This document shows, piece after piece, positions 24,446 through 35,503 of a DNA stretch of 64,000 nt; the first letter of the stretch is position 1, and the number at the start of each line of letters is the position of its first letter. Both the position numbers and the translations under genes were made by a program. The DNA is taken from assembly GCF_020085105.1 (NCBI RefSeq), contig NC_058048.1, forward strand, positions 5,262,362-5,326,361, read 5' to 3'. This stretch comes from Siniperca chuatsi (Eukaryota; Chordata; Actinopteri; Centrarchiformes; Sinipercidae). The notes under the pieces are model-generated. The model saw only the letters and a program-made list of their open reading frames with translations, was not told the origin of the DNA and did no database searches.

Positions 24446-24992
24446 CTTTCCTGGCGTTGGTAGTGTGGTTGAGCCTGGTATTTGAGCTGTGGAGACTGAT
24501 GAGTAATTGGAGTCAGGTGAGCCGGTGATCAGCAGCAGGCAGGAGACCAAGGAGCCAGACCAGAAGACATACACACACACACAGACACCCACATCTTGGG
24601 ACGAACAGAGGACACACAAGAAACACAAGGAGAGGAGAGCCCACAGGAGCACGCAGGGATCGGACGGGTATGGTGGCTGACTATGACATCTGTCTTGTTC
24701 CGTTCACTGCTGATTTACCCTGTCTTAAGTTTTTTGCAGTACGAGAGCAGGCCAAATGTCAGTAACCAAGTCACCAAAAACAAGAAATGAATGGTTATGA
24801 ATTTCAGGAGCCAGTGCCTGATAATGTTTGAGTGAATGTTAAGGGCTACAGTTAGTTTTTAAAAATGTGTTTTTATTCCTTACACTACAATACATGTACA
24901 AGTAAAATCTTTTGGGTTTTTTTTTTATCTCAGTGAAATCCACCTTACTAACAAAACGTTGGAACACTTTTGGAATTAACAGGATCTGAAGA

Positions 24993-25567
24993 AATTGTTA
25001 ATGAAGTTTCACACTGTGTGTGTTGTGAATGTGTCTGTGACTGCTGAGGCTGTGGCATCCCACGCTTCATGTGACAATGAGATTGTGAGCGTGCCAGACA
25101 GAGGTCGTATCGACGTGGTCACAAGATCTCTCATAGTAAAGGTCGGTACCTTAAAAACAAGGTGACAAAGACAAAGTTTATCCATTAACCATTATTTTTT
25201 GCATTTAATACAAGATGGAAACTTTGGAACTCATATTGTTTCTTCCTCTCAGGTTGAGGGAACTGAGATGACAAAGACCTACAACTTTCTGCTCTGCCCA
25301 AAAGGTCGGTATGGTTGACGTCAAAGCCAATTTTGAGGCATTGAAGATTAATCTTATTTCCAGTCTGACTTGCTGCCATTGACCATCCTAATCTAAAGAT
25401 GTCAATCTAAATGACATCTTTGTTTTAGTACTAAGCTCTACTTGAGTTTCTCTCTGTAAGGTGTTTGTTCTGTCTGTACACAGGGGAAGCTGTGACAGAG
25501 GAAATAGACATACAGCTCCCTGAGAATGTGATTGATGGATCTGCCCGTGCTTCACTATCAGTCCTGG
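24993..25567 (+). pseudogene. A2M-like exons just before the (missing) thioester domain
   Basis: Relic ending at 25141 reads VNVSVTAEAVASHASCDNE and then SVPDRGRIDVVTRSL; the family has NVNFTVSAEA and VPEHGRKDTV here. Its upstream part is out of frame. Exon 25253-25304 reads VEGTEMTKTYNFLLCPK, and exon 25484-25567 reads GEAVTEEIDIQLPENVIDGS and ends SARASLSVLG before a GT donor. In intact family members the next residues lead into the thioester domain. Splice sites are kept on the last two exons. Confidence 0.88.
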
Positions 25568-26564
25568 GTAAACTAATAAATTCATTTCGAGTGGTGGTTT
25601 AACCAGACAAATCCTTGTCTTCCAAAACACAAATGACTGTGACATTCTGATCTGCCACCGTTATGGTTTGGTTAGGAGTCATGATGATGACTTTTTTTTT
25701 TTAAGTACCAAAATCAATGCAGATTTTTTTCATTTTCAAACTTCAGCCCCAGCCCACGCTAACTCAAGTGACATCACTTGAGGAAATGTATCAGATTGCA
25801 TGCAGCTCCCTCTGGAGCCACAAAAAGCTTTATACCATTTTTTTCACATATGCAATAGTACTCCCCAACACCTGTAAACAGACTTTGATCTGGAAAATCT
25901 GTGGAGTTCCCCTTTAAGGTTAGGGGACCTTTGTAATCTTAGTTTAAAGACTCTGGTAAGGTTAAGGAAAGATCATTATTATGGTTAAAAGAAACCAACC
26001 TACTCCCTCAGAGGTTTTGCAGCAATATAACGTCAAGCCACCCAATCAAAAATGAAACTGAACATTTTGGCTGGAATGGTCTCAACTGACAACTCATATT
26101 CAGAAAATGGAGTAGCCTAATCTGGTTATTCTCTGATTCTTATGGAGTGGTGTGATCAAATAAACTGCAGGGGTCACAAAACTGAAATTTTAATTAGTAA
26201 CAGAGGCTGTCAGTCCCCAGTAGAATGTTCCCTCCTCTGTCTGCCTGCAGACTCTTCTCAAAATGAGGTGCGTAGTAAAGTGCAACATTGGGTTTAGCAA
26301 TGTAATGGGTGGAATGACTTTAAAAAGAAGATGGGGCGTCTCATGTCTAAAATTAATTTTAAAAATATTTCCACCTCCTCTTTGGCTACCGTAGGCGACT
26401 GCCTGTCTAAAAACGTTCCCTGTCAGAGTAATAGTTTACCAGGTAATGTGATCAAGGTTCGGCACTAACAAGCCGTAGCACAAAACTAGAGTCACCAGAA
26501 TGTGAAAACAAACTCTTGAGATTTTTGTTCTTGTTCACTTTTAATATTAAAACCTGTTTCCCAG
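25568..26564 (+). other. Gap where the thioester-domain exons should be
   Basis: This 1 kb intron connects SARASLSVLG directly to the block after the thioester domain. I see no GCGEQ or other thioester-domain signature in any plus frame. Part of it (about 25715-25920) looks like a fish repeat ending CTGTGGAGTTCCCCTTTAAG. It implies loss of some 300 codons by deletion. Confidence 0.7.
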
Positions 26565-27966
26565 ATTTCTCTCCACTATAACATCCCAACTCCTACTGAT
26601 GTCACCACTCAGTGTGGAGGTCAAACCAGAGGCCGACTGCATCAGCACATCTCACAGACCCAAACTCATTCTGAACATCTCGTCCTTGTAAGTAATTATT
26701 ATTAAATTATAGAAGAATACTGCAATTCTGGACAACTGATCCTCTTTATCCAAGTAACTGGTAGTGGATGGACATGTGGGAAATGTTAACTGAGCAGTTT
26801 CTAGTCACTACTTATCGCAAACATATCATGAATTATGAAATGAAACCCTGGCAAAGTCTCAGATTTAAAAAAAAAAAAGTCTCTATGCATACAACTAATA
26901 CAACTGTGCAAGGTGTGCAGGACAAAGCCCAGGAAGTGATTTCTTAATGTCAGTAAAATCACATTTGTATGGTTGCATTGCAGGTACAGTGGAAAGGAGA
27001 ACAGTACCAACATGGTGATCCTGGATATCAAAATGCTCTCTGGTTTTGTCCCAGACCCAGAGTCATTGAAGAGCGTGAGTTATTACAGTGACTTTAACCT
27101 GAACAGAAATGTTTGTCAGTTGTTGATGATGGCAAAGATAACCCAGCTGAATATCATCTTCTCACAGCTCAAAAGGGCTCTGCTGGTGGATCGTGTTGAA
27201 CAAAAGGAAGATCATGTTCTCGTGTACATAGAGCAGGTGAGAAGAATTCACAGTGAGGAACATTAGATGATGCTCTCCAGATTTGTTCTTGAGCGTGTCG
27301 TCTGTTTTTCTTCCAACAGTTATCGAAGGACATACCCATCAACCACAGCTTAGAGCTCGTACAGGAGCTCCCAGTGCAGAACCTAAAGCCAGCCGTGGTC
27401 ACGATCTACGACTACTACCAGCCAAGTAAATCAGATACTCAGCCCTCCCGCACAAACCATTAAACATATTTCAGTGACTACCAAATCCTACAATTCAAAA
27501 CCTTTGTCTATAATGTTCCCTGGAAAGGAATGAACTTTGGCTGTTTTGTTTTTTTCAGTCTCTTTTCTTCAAATTCTGCTTTGTTTATTCTTTTTCCTCT
27601 CAGGTGACCAGGCCGAGACAGAATACATCTACCCTTGTGCTGCAGGTAACAGTCTGTAATAACATGATTTCTGTTATTACAGGAACATTATTTTACAAAA
27701 TGAAAGTTTTCTTATTAAAGTATTTCCTCCAACCAACATGAGATGATGCCACCTGAGCCCATTGCTTAATTGTAGAATTTTCTCAACATGTCTGTTTTTT
27801 AATGCTAATTTTATGATGAAATGACCAAAACTATGTTTATGACATAAAATAAAGCTAGTCTTTTGATGAAACTGTTCATCTTAAAGTGACTTCTTTACAT
27901 TTTTCCTTTCATTTGCAGCTTGAAGACTGATGTGTGCTCTGTAATCTCAGTAACATTTTAAATAAA
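26565..27966 (+). pseudogene. A2M-like receptor-binding domain exons, stop codon and polyA signal
   Basis: Exon 26565-26687 reads ISLHYNIPTPTDV and after a frameshift SVEVKPEADCISTSHR. Exon 26984-27074 reads YSGKENSTNMVILDIKMLSG, the hallmark of the receptor-binding domain. Exon 27169-27235 reads LLVDRVEQKEDHVLVYIEQ, exon 27320-27425 reads ELPVQNLKPAVVTIYDYYQP, and exon 27604-27645 reads DQAETEYIYPCAA. The last exon starts at 27919 and stops at TGA 27921-27923. AATAAA follows at 27961. Apart from the first exon the frame and splice sites are intact, so decay is uneven along the gene. Confidence 0.9.
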
Positions 27967-28139
27967 CCTCAGTTTAATTTAAAGATACGTTTACAGTATT
28001 ACCACCTTATAAAGTTGATATTTTAGCAAGTGTTGTCTATTTACACATCCAGCAAACACAGAACAACATTAGCATGTATTTAGAGTCTGTTTCTGTATTT
28101 TTCTGATCATCTTGTGAATGTAGGTCCAATATACACTTC

Positions 28140-28260
28140 TACACACTACTCATTTTAGCTCTGTTTTGGTCTCCACAAAGTATCTGCCTCTTTAGCTGCT
28201 AAACGCTCCACTATGTTCACCAGCTAGTTCAATTTCACATTTGAGCAGCTACAATCAGCA
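28140..28260 (-). repeat. Fragment of the dispersed repeat shared with 16690, 19065 and 46440
   Basis: The block AGCTCTGTTTTGGTCTCCAC and CTTTAGCTGCTAAACGCTCC matches 16690-16790 and the reverse complement of the 3' part of the copies at 19065-19375 and 46440-46790. Confidence 0.6.
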
Positions 28261-28289
28261 AATGTTTGGCAAGTTAACTTCACTTAAAG

Positions 28290-28800
28290 ATGTTATGGTA
28301 CACTGTGGCTGGACCAAAAAGCACGAGTTTAAGTAGTTTCCGTTTATTGTAAAATACAATGAGTAACCAGGAGTGTGGAGGCAGGCGAGAGCCTGGTGAG
28401 GTCAGGCTGGCGGAGCAGCGAATATCTGAGGTGAGGTCTTCCTGGAAAGCAGGTGAGTAACTTGGAGGCAGGTGAGAGGAACGAACCTGAACACAGGGAG
28501 TCAGAGAGTTAGTCAGGGGTTCAGATAACATGAAAGCACCGCTTTCAGCGAGGCCGAGGCGTAGTGCCACACAGGTAAATAGACGATCTGGCGAAGACTG
28601 GTGAGAAGAGCCGGGTAGATATACTGCCAGGTGTTGATTGGTGAATGGAGAGCAGGTGGGTGACAGCAGGTGAGTAGCAGGTGTGTCAGTCTCTTGGCAG
28701 TTCACCGGAGGCCACGTGCCCCACACACACACACACACACACAGGCAGACAAACACAGGAGGGGAACCAACAGACAGAGACACTAGGAGTGGTACAGCTG
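28290..28800. repeat. Unclassified repeat-like segment with a CA run
   Basis: A 167-codon minus-strand frame (28783-28280) spans most of it but is Ser/Pro/Cys-rich low complexity with no domain. Its 5' part is translated from a CA microsatellite (28722-28742). Composition recalls retroelement leaders. I do not regard the frame as a gene. Confidence 0.35.
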
Positions 28801-29214
28801 TAACCTGACAAAAGATGCATTCATTGATTTTTTTTTTTTCAGCAACTTACTGTAGCTGCAGCGAAACGAGCTGTAAACACGCTTTGTAAAGTTAGAATGG
28901 CGGACATGTTAGCAAACAATTAGTAGTAAAGCTAGCGTTCATTTGGATTTTGGTAAACATGGGACTGGTATGTGTGAGTACTGTAATATACGGGAAACAG
29001 TAGAATGTGTAATTCTCAATTGTCCTAGGTACGAGCAGGAAAGACAGGTGCTAAAAACAGACTGAGAAGAGATTTCATCAAGTCTGGAATAAAGGAGTTA
29101 CTGTAATTGAATTCAGGGCATGTGGGGCAATATTTAGCTTTTTGGAAAAGTCAGGATTTAGGAGAAGAATGCAGGGCAGGCACAAAACCGTTCTGATCCA
29201 CACTCCATTTCAGA

Positions 29215-29277
29215 AGGTGGCGCTAATGCACCAAAAGCTGTTTGCCGACCGCCATAAAACATCAGAAGAAGAAGACG
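29215..29277 (+). mobile_element. Solo 3' tail of an I-type LINE
   Basis: GGTGGCGCTAATGCACC, then CCGCCATAAAACATCAGAAG and a GAAGAAGA tail, closely matches the 3' end of the LINE at 19585-19655 (read on its own strand). Only about 60 bp is present, so it is an extreme 5' truncation. Confidence 0.7.
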
Positions 29278-29279
29278 TT

Positions 29280-29845
29280 CCCGTGGGCAGGACAGCTTGC
29301 TCCGTGGAAAGATGCCGCAGTAAGTGGAGGAAGAGTAGAGCTTTTAAACCCAGAGTGGTTTGCTCATCGTCCTCTGACCCGCTCACGATGCGGATCCTCC
29401 GCCGCCAAGGGACGAAGAACAGCTGAGGCTTTGGTTAAAAGCGCGACATTTGGAAAAAATCCACCAAAACGGCCGCATGTTTGTTTGTTACACTTAGTTG
29501 ATGGAACTCCAACAGACCAGCACCCTTTTCCAGAAACGTTCCTGGGCTACGAGGTCGCCGTTAAGAAGCCGGGGAACAAGTGAGGCTGCTTTACTACTGT
29601 TTAACGTTATTCATGCAAGTTACCGTACAGGTAAAAAAAGGTTTTATTGACAGAATAATAGAAGCATATTATTGGCATGACATGTAATGGTGCTGATCTC
29701 GTGTATTTGCCGATCACACAGGCTCCGAGCGAGAGCTTTCCCACTGTGACAATAAGCCAACTAGCTGCGTTGCCTTTGATTGCTACTCCACGCGCTGACG
29801 GTCTGCAGTCCGGCACTACTACAAATGAAATCGGTAAATAATAGC

Positions 29846-29879
<34 letters not shown>

Positions 29880-30800
29880 AATAATAATAATAATAATAAT
29901 AACTTTTGGAGATCGGGTCAGTAAAAATTGTTTTAGCACTTTCAGATCCACTAGCCAGGCAAAAAATGTTAGTTATTCTCTGTTGTTATTATTAGACTAA
30001 ACGGGCTGATAATGAGTGTCTGTTTATATGTACATGTCTTGCGTTTTGACTCACATACAAAACCAACGAGCAAATGATCAATAATAATAAACTCTAAGCA
30101 TGTATTTTTTTTGGGACTTTTCTTCATCACAGATGATGTTGTACAGCCGGCCACATCAAACCCTATAACGTGGAATTTGAGGAACCCAAATTAAAAGCTG
30201 TGCCGGCGGGAAGACTCCACAATGAGCGATCAGTTGCTGCCTGATGCCGCTGAGGTCCACCACATGTGACAAAGGGACAGTGTTGCAAGGAACCCCTTTA
30301 CAAAGGCTTGCTGCTTTCTTCCCCCAGAACCTTTTCCCTTTTGTACAGTTGCAGCTTTCAGCTCGATCCTGGCACAACCTGCATAATCAGCTGTTCGGAA
30401 ACCAGTCTGCAGAAGCCCCGAAACCTCCACTCCAGGGGAGAATCTTATAGCCTTTACTATGGGCAGAACACAGTTAAGTTCATGGTTGCCATTGCACCTT
30501 GTGGTTTGATAATGTTCATCTCACCAGCATATGGAGGAAGGAGCAGTGACAAGTTCATCACCTCTGACTGAGGGCTCCTGGAGATGTACTTAATGAGAGG
30601 AGGGTACGGTTGACCATCCCTGCCTTCACAAAAAGGGGATTTCCACTCTCAGAGGAGGACACCACTCGCACCAGAGGGATCGCAAACGTGAGAATACACG
30701 TAGAGCGCGGGGTCTGCAGACTGAAACACTTCATAATACTGTCAGAGACTGTGCCAGTCGACCTCGCCCCCAAGATGGATAAAGTACTGTGAATCTGTGC
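29280..30800 (+). pseudogene. Decayed DNA transposase with THAP-like and DDE (DDE_Tnp_4, Harbinger-type) parts
   Basis: Frame 29242-29583 ends with HVCLLHLVDGTPTDQHPFPE, the C-terminal pattern of THAP-like zinc fingers (C--H--DG-PT--HP-P). From about 30440 the relic reads NTVKFMVAIAPCGLIMFISP and AYGGRSSDKFI, a DDE-transposase block. Frame 30610-30792 reads TIPAFTKRGFPL and GIANVRIHVERGVCRLK, another hallmark of the family, and ends VPVDLAPKMDKVL. Stops and shifts separate the blocks, and a trinucleotide microsatellite lies between the finger and the catalytic part. Such proteins bind and cut transposon ends. This copy is dead. Confidence 0.75.
29845..29903. repeat. Trinucleotide microsatellite (ATG)n then (ATA)n
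   Basis: About eleven GAT/ATG units run directly into about eight ATA units. The minus-strand frame over it encodes only poly-Ile and is not a gene. Confidence 0.95.
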
Positions 30801-33800
30801 TGCTCTCTGCAGCTTGAATGAGAGGACGCAGAAAAAGAAATGAACACTGCTACTATAATGTAATATATATGTACAATAATATGTTCGCTTTTGAAGTCAG
30901 AGTAACTTAATATTGATCAATAATATTTCTCTTCATAAACCTTCTCATTTTGTAATTATTTGTTTCTCTTTTCACAATAACAAATGAATAAATATCTTGT
31001 ACATTTCCAACCTGTGGGGAAATAAGTCCCAAACCAAAATATGGGTAAAGCTTGGCCCCTCTGGTAAAAAGCAGGGGACTGCAGCGGCCACCTTCTGCTG
31101 TGATGTGATGTCACTCTCATTGTTGGTCATTTTGTTATGCTTACAAGTATATACTGTATGCTTACTGTGACCTTAAATTACCAGTTTGTTGTAGCTTTAC
31201 AAAAATAAATGGGAGTAATTACTTCACTTTGTCATTTGATTGTTTTTTTTTATTGGCACCAGCAAGTAATCATTTTATACAATTACAATCAAGTTCATAA
31301 ACAAATCACACTACTAGCAATACTATCATCATTTCTTGGAACAAACATGCAAGCCAACTTCCACCCCAGCAGTCCACTCTTCTTCTACCTGCATTAAGTA
31401 ATAAGTCATTTAGGCAACAGAGGGAACATAATTATATTTATGTGCACAATGATTTAAGATTTCAGTGGAAAAATAGATGCTTCGGTGTGTTATCTCGCTC
31501 CCCACCTTAAATTTAAGAATTATCTTCTATTCCTCCATCATAACTCGTTTTCCTGACGTCTCGCACTTCCTCCTCCCCTTCTAATGCCCGTTTTCCTAAA
31601 GATGTTGACTGGCTATCCATTTTATCCTCCGGAAAACGCGCTTCGAGCCCTTCTCGCTCCTCCCTCGCCGTAACCCGCTCGGGACACAAAGAGGGGACTA
31701 GAAGCTTCTCTGTGCGCAGCCGCCTGGCTAGCGTCTACCGGAAGGGTGCATGTGAGGTGTTTATGGAACATCTGTAACTTGCAGCGTCTACTGCTGCATG
31801 CGAGGAATTAAGGGGACATCTGTGATTTGTAGCTACAGGAAATAACGTGGGTTACATGAGCAACTTGATAGGCTGATGCTACTGTATGTCAAGGGTCTGC
31901 TACAAGAAGCAGGTTTACTAAGTTATTTGGATAATTTGCTGAGTTAACCCCCTCAAAACTGGAACATGGACTGATGTATTAAGTTTTTATTGCTTCCACG
32001 ATCACTCAAAGCTCCCCAACACAAACTCTGCTTTGAGCACTATGGTCAGTCAAAGAGACTTAGGTAATGGAAAGGATTTTTTATTTTCAAATTAACAAAG
32101 TCACAGTGGCATAAGGTTGATCGAGATCAGTTAAGAATGTTGAATTTATTTTTCATTGTGTTTTATATTGCTTATACAGCCACAACCTCCAGGTATGCAG
32201 GTCCTTTTACTGCTGGTGGACTGTACCTACACGTGCTACATGCAGGAAATGTATGAAAAGCCAAATGGCCTATAAATCTAAGGCTAAGCTATGCTACAAT
32301 GGATCATTTACTGAATGCTTCAGTGTGAATGATGTCTATAAAACTGTGGTACCAAAATAAAATTCAATTTAGTAATCGCTGATAATAGGTGGAATATAGA
32401 AATAAAGTAAAACATTGAGAGAGTACTACGTCGCGTTCAATTTTCATCGTCTTGTTCAGAACTTTAAATAAATAACCACTATCAGGTTCATAGGAACCAA
32501 ACACTGAGATACAGAAGAACAAAACTCTGTGTTTAATTTAGTGCAAAGTAGTTTATTCTTCAGATTGCAGAAAGTTCAATACAGATCTGGAATACGAAGG
32601 GTCTGGATTCAGAATTCAGGACAACATTTCTCCCGGCATCAACTTTTTTAAACCTTTCATACTAAGCTCCTCCTGATGGGAAGTGATGCTGCTTTCATCC
32701 AGTTTCTCACAAAAACAACCCTGGCTATGTCAGTCTTCTGGCATGTTCAGGGCAGAGTGACCTTTCTCTTCTCAATGTCCCTGTGCTCGACTCTACTTAC
32801 TTTCTGATCATAAGTGATTCATTTTCTTATGATTAAACTTAAAGGGATATTTCACCCCTGGAAAGATGGTATTTTCAGAAAACTTGGCTGCCTGTGCAGT
32901 TGAAAGATGCAAATATTTTTTGAAATTGGTGCTACGTGACCAGAGAAAACAGAGAAAAAGGGCTGTGGTGTCCCCTTTTGTTCAAAATGTAGAAAACCTA
33001 CAACAACCAAAATGCACCGGGCCACTCCCACGCCCAAACTTCCCCAACTCCTACAAACATCCGGTCAGAGCTACTAACATGAGGCTAAGCTCTGAGAGCA
33101 GCTCTGGGTCTCGACCTGGGGCAGTGTATGTGCTAAGCCTCGTAAAAGCGTCTATTGTATGTTTTCACACCTGACGTTGCCGTGCTAGCAACAAAACACT
33201 GGTGCTATTGCACTCACTCCACGCTCGGACGTCCGTTTTGCACCCTGGGCTTTGGCTGTTTTTTCCAGTTTCTTTTTGGGATCCTGAATCTCAACCACTT
33301 CCCTGTCCATATGTGGCCCGAAGCTTTGGTGTAACGCACAGCGACTCCACTTCTAAAATATTTAGACCTTACATTTCCTCTACAGTACATGAGATTATCA
33401 ATACATTCTGTCTGTAACTCTGTAGCTGCAATATTATTCAAGAAACAACTGGCATGTAACAGCTCAATAATAATAAATCAGCATTACAACATAATATTAT
33501 TAGAGATATTATTACATTGTGTTTCATGATGAAATATTAACAACAAATGTACATTACTTGGATTAGCCTCACATTAATGCACAATTCCTTTTGTATATGC
33601 AGGCCTTGCACAGAATATCAAGGCCCATTCTTTGCCCAATCACAGCTCATTTTCCAGGCCAGAGATCTTCATTTTTATCACCACCAGTTCAATCGGAAGC
33701 TTCCTTGTTGTGGAACAGATTTTATTGTATAGTAAGTCTGTAGACCAAATGCTAGCAGTGATATTAGGCTATACAGTGAATATAGTCACGACAGCCACTA

Positions 33801-34070
33801 ATAATAATATGATTTTAAAAGATTTAACACTAATGTGTGACACAATTTGTTACTGGGAAAATTAAAGCTACAGTAACGATCACTTGATTAGTTGATGTTT
33901 TGTTGCACATGACTTCACCATTTATTTGAGGTACTACTGTACTATTTCTAGTTTTCTAGTGACACATTTTTTTTAAGTATAGGAATTTGTTCTGGTAAAG
34001 GTCTTTAGAAAACAAACTTGATCATGATCAGCTGGTCAGTAAATCTGTCATGGCGTTCTGCTTTGCACAG
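30801..34070. other. Non-coding stretch with a GC-rich island and one possible MITE end
   Basis: There is no recognisable gene. A GC- and CpG-richer patch at 31550-31760 contains GACGTC and CCGGAA-type motifs and could be an old promoter. At 32842 TTAAAGGGATATTTCACCCC resembles the tip of TTAA-site MITEs in this window, but no matching second end was found. The remainder is AT-rich with short frames only. Confidence 0.4.
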
Positions 34071-34299
34071 GGAAGACCGTTATTAGCTGGTCCACATTCA
34101 TGAATACACTCTGTGCCACCGTGTTTGAGAATGAAGAGGCCATCATAGTGGTGGTTGGCCTTTATCTGCAGCTGAACAAAGTCCATCTCTAACAGGACAG
34201 AGAGGCCTTCAGTGACCAAATTAACAAAGAGGACATCTTCAGTACAAGCTCATCAATGACTCTACTGACACACTGAAGCTCAATCATTCACTGCTACTT
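34071..34299 (+). pseudogene. Decayed exon-like block of unknown origin
   Basis: The segment is framed by CTTTGCACAG (acceptor) and GTAAGT (donor). The plus frame reads GKTVISWSTFMNTLCATVFE and NEEAIIVVVGLYLQLNKVHL up to a TAA, then QDREAFSDQINKEDIF. After a one-base shift it continues YKLINDSTDTLKLNHSLLL. The codon pattern looks protein-coding, but I do not recognise the family. With a stop and a shift it is probably a pseudogene exon. No second exon was found nearby. Confidence 0.4.
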
Positions 34300-35503
34300 G
34301 TAAGTATCCACACTTCACTTCAAAACCCACACAACAGGATAAAGACTGGACAGCAAGGTTAACCAACACGTTGACAAAGCCGCCTCACAGCTGCAGCCAG
34401 CCAACAAGTGAATCTAAATAACTGTCTACACTTTGCAGACAATGCTATTTGATGTGGTGATGAGGAAAATATCCATTAATTCTACTCAGGACGACACACA
34501 ACCACTAGAGGGCCCTAGTGTACAGAGTGAAGGAGTCCTAGCCAAGAGCCTGCGAGTGGCTGAAGGGCCGCGTTTGTAAACGCAGGGTCGGGTTAAATGT
34601 GACGGAGACTGTGCCACAGCCCCTCAGAATGCCTGTGCATGTCCATGTTTAGTGGTGATGTGTTTGTGAGAGAACCTGGTTGTGGTTTTTGTATTGCTCT
34701 ACACTCTCTCCATGTGGTTCTTTTGCTGATTTTTACTCTCTTAATTCATTCTACCTCATAAAACATGAAATTAAATTAAATTCAAATCATTACCATCTAA
34801 TTTTTACCATATACATTTTCCACCCTGGATTCACTGTTAATGAAGTTAGATTTTCTGTGGGTGGCGCTGTTGTCTTGTTTTCTTGTCATCACCCTCTTTA
34901 CTCCAAACAGAAAATTCTTCACTCACTAATTTCCTTGTCAAATCAAGCTATTAGTTGGGGTCAACTATGGACAAACGTGATACTTGTTTTAATGCAGATT
35001 TGTAAGTTGAGGAAAGGTACTTTAAAGTCTCCAAGTGGCCTCTCTTACAGGTCTAATTTCTGGGATTTAGTTAAAGAGTATGGGTGACCTCATGGCATGT
35101 GAGGAGTTGTATTGCATGCCGTCATCCCCTTACCTAAACACAAGGAAACTAAAAAAGAAGGAATCGTCATTACATCATCATAACATTTTAATGCTCTGCT
35201 TGGTGCCAGACGTTGGTGCCAGTTCTACTGAAGCCTATGGAAGATGCATGGTTCTCTAAAACTCAACATATCCACGCAGTATGACCCATGACTTGTCATA
35301 GCAGGAAGCACACGTGTGCTACTAATCAAATTAACAATGGCTCTGTTCCATTAAGTGTTACAGTAAGCCATTCGAGGAAGCTGGCATGCACAATACCAGA
35401 GCCCTGAACCTTATTACCTAACTTGAATGCAGCCATCATTAATGTTAGTTAGACCTGTGCGTTCCCTGCCATGACACACCAAAATGTCTGCCATGAAAAA
35501 AGT
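34300..35503. other. Non-coding stretch, nothing recognised
   Basis: A 135-codon frame at 34680-35087 is T-rich and has no domain or homology I can see. It is probably chance, though it reads like a decayed LINE fragment in places. Confidence 0.35.

Larger units (their letters stand above)
19585..24660 (-). mobile_element. I-clade (I/Nimb-type) LINE, with a chimeric 3' part
   Basis: On the minus strand the order is: leader, ORF1 with zinc knuckle (24445-23271), ORF2 with endonuclease, reverse transcriptase and RNase H (23325-20250), then a second, different ORF1 C-terminal fragment (20244-19720), then a 3' end with GGTGGCGGTAATGCAC and a GAAGAAGAAGAAG tail. An RNase H domain plus a gag-like ORF1 with CCHC knuckles points to the I group. 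It lies inside the A2M-like pseudogene. Several frameshifts make it inactive. Confidence 0.85.
6987..27966 (+). pseudogene. Alpha-2-macroglobulin-like (A2M/A2ML1 family) pseudogene lacking the thioester domain
   Basis: About twenty exon relics follow the order of an alpha-2-macroglobulin protease inhibitor: signal peptide, N-terminal macroglobulin domains, the SLCGVSAVDQSVL block, FFPETWIW, the late macroglobulin/CUB segment and the C-terminal receptor-binding domain with polyA signal AATAAA at 27961. Intact family members have about 1450 residues and trap proteases in the extracellular space. This copy is broken by in-frame stops (exons at 7629, 8033 and 16099), frameshifts (11188, 11632, 15712 and 26565), lost splice sites (donor after 7440, acceptor before 11632) and absence of the exons for the thioester domain (no GCGEQ motif anywhere between 25567 and 26565). 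A 5 kb LINE sits where the exons after FFPETWIW should be. A2M versus A2ML1 cannot be decided without alignment. Confidence 0.9.

Noticed and set aside
24446..24652. N-terminal extension of LINE ORF1 resembling a signal peptide (MLLWALLSLCFLCVL)
   Set aside because: It lies in low-complexity leader DNA; the acidic ORF1 start at 24445 is more plausible.
28280..28783. 167-codon minus frame
   Set aside because: Low-complexity Ser/Pro/Leu with no domain, in repeat-like DNA and partly from a CA run.
32842..33441. MITE with TTAAAGGGATATTTCACCCC tip
   Set aside because: Only one tip could be seen; the matching inverted end was not found, so kept only as a remark in the stretch description.
34680..35087. 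135-codon plus frame as a gene
   Set aside because: T-rich, no domain, no promoter or splice sites that I trust.
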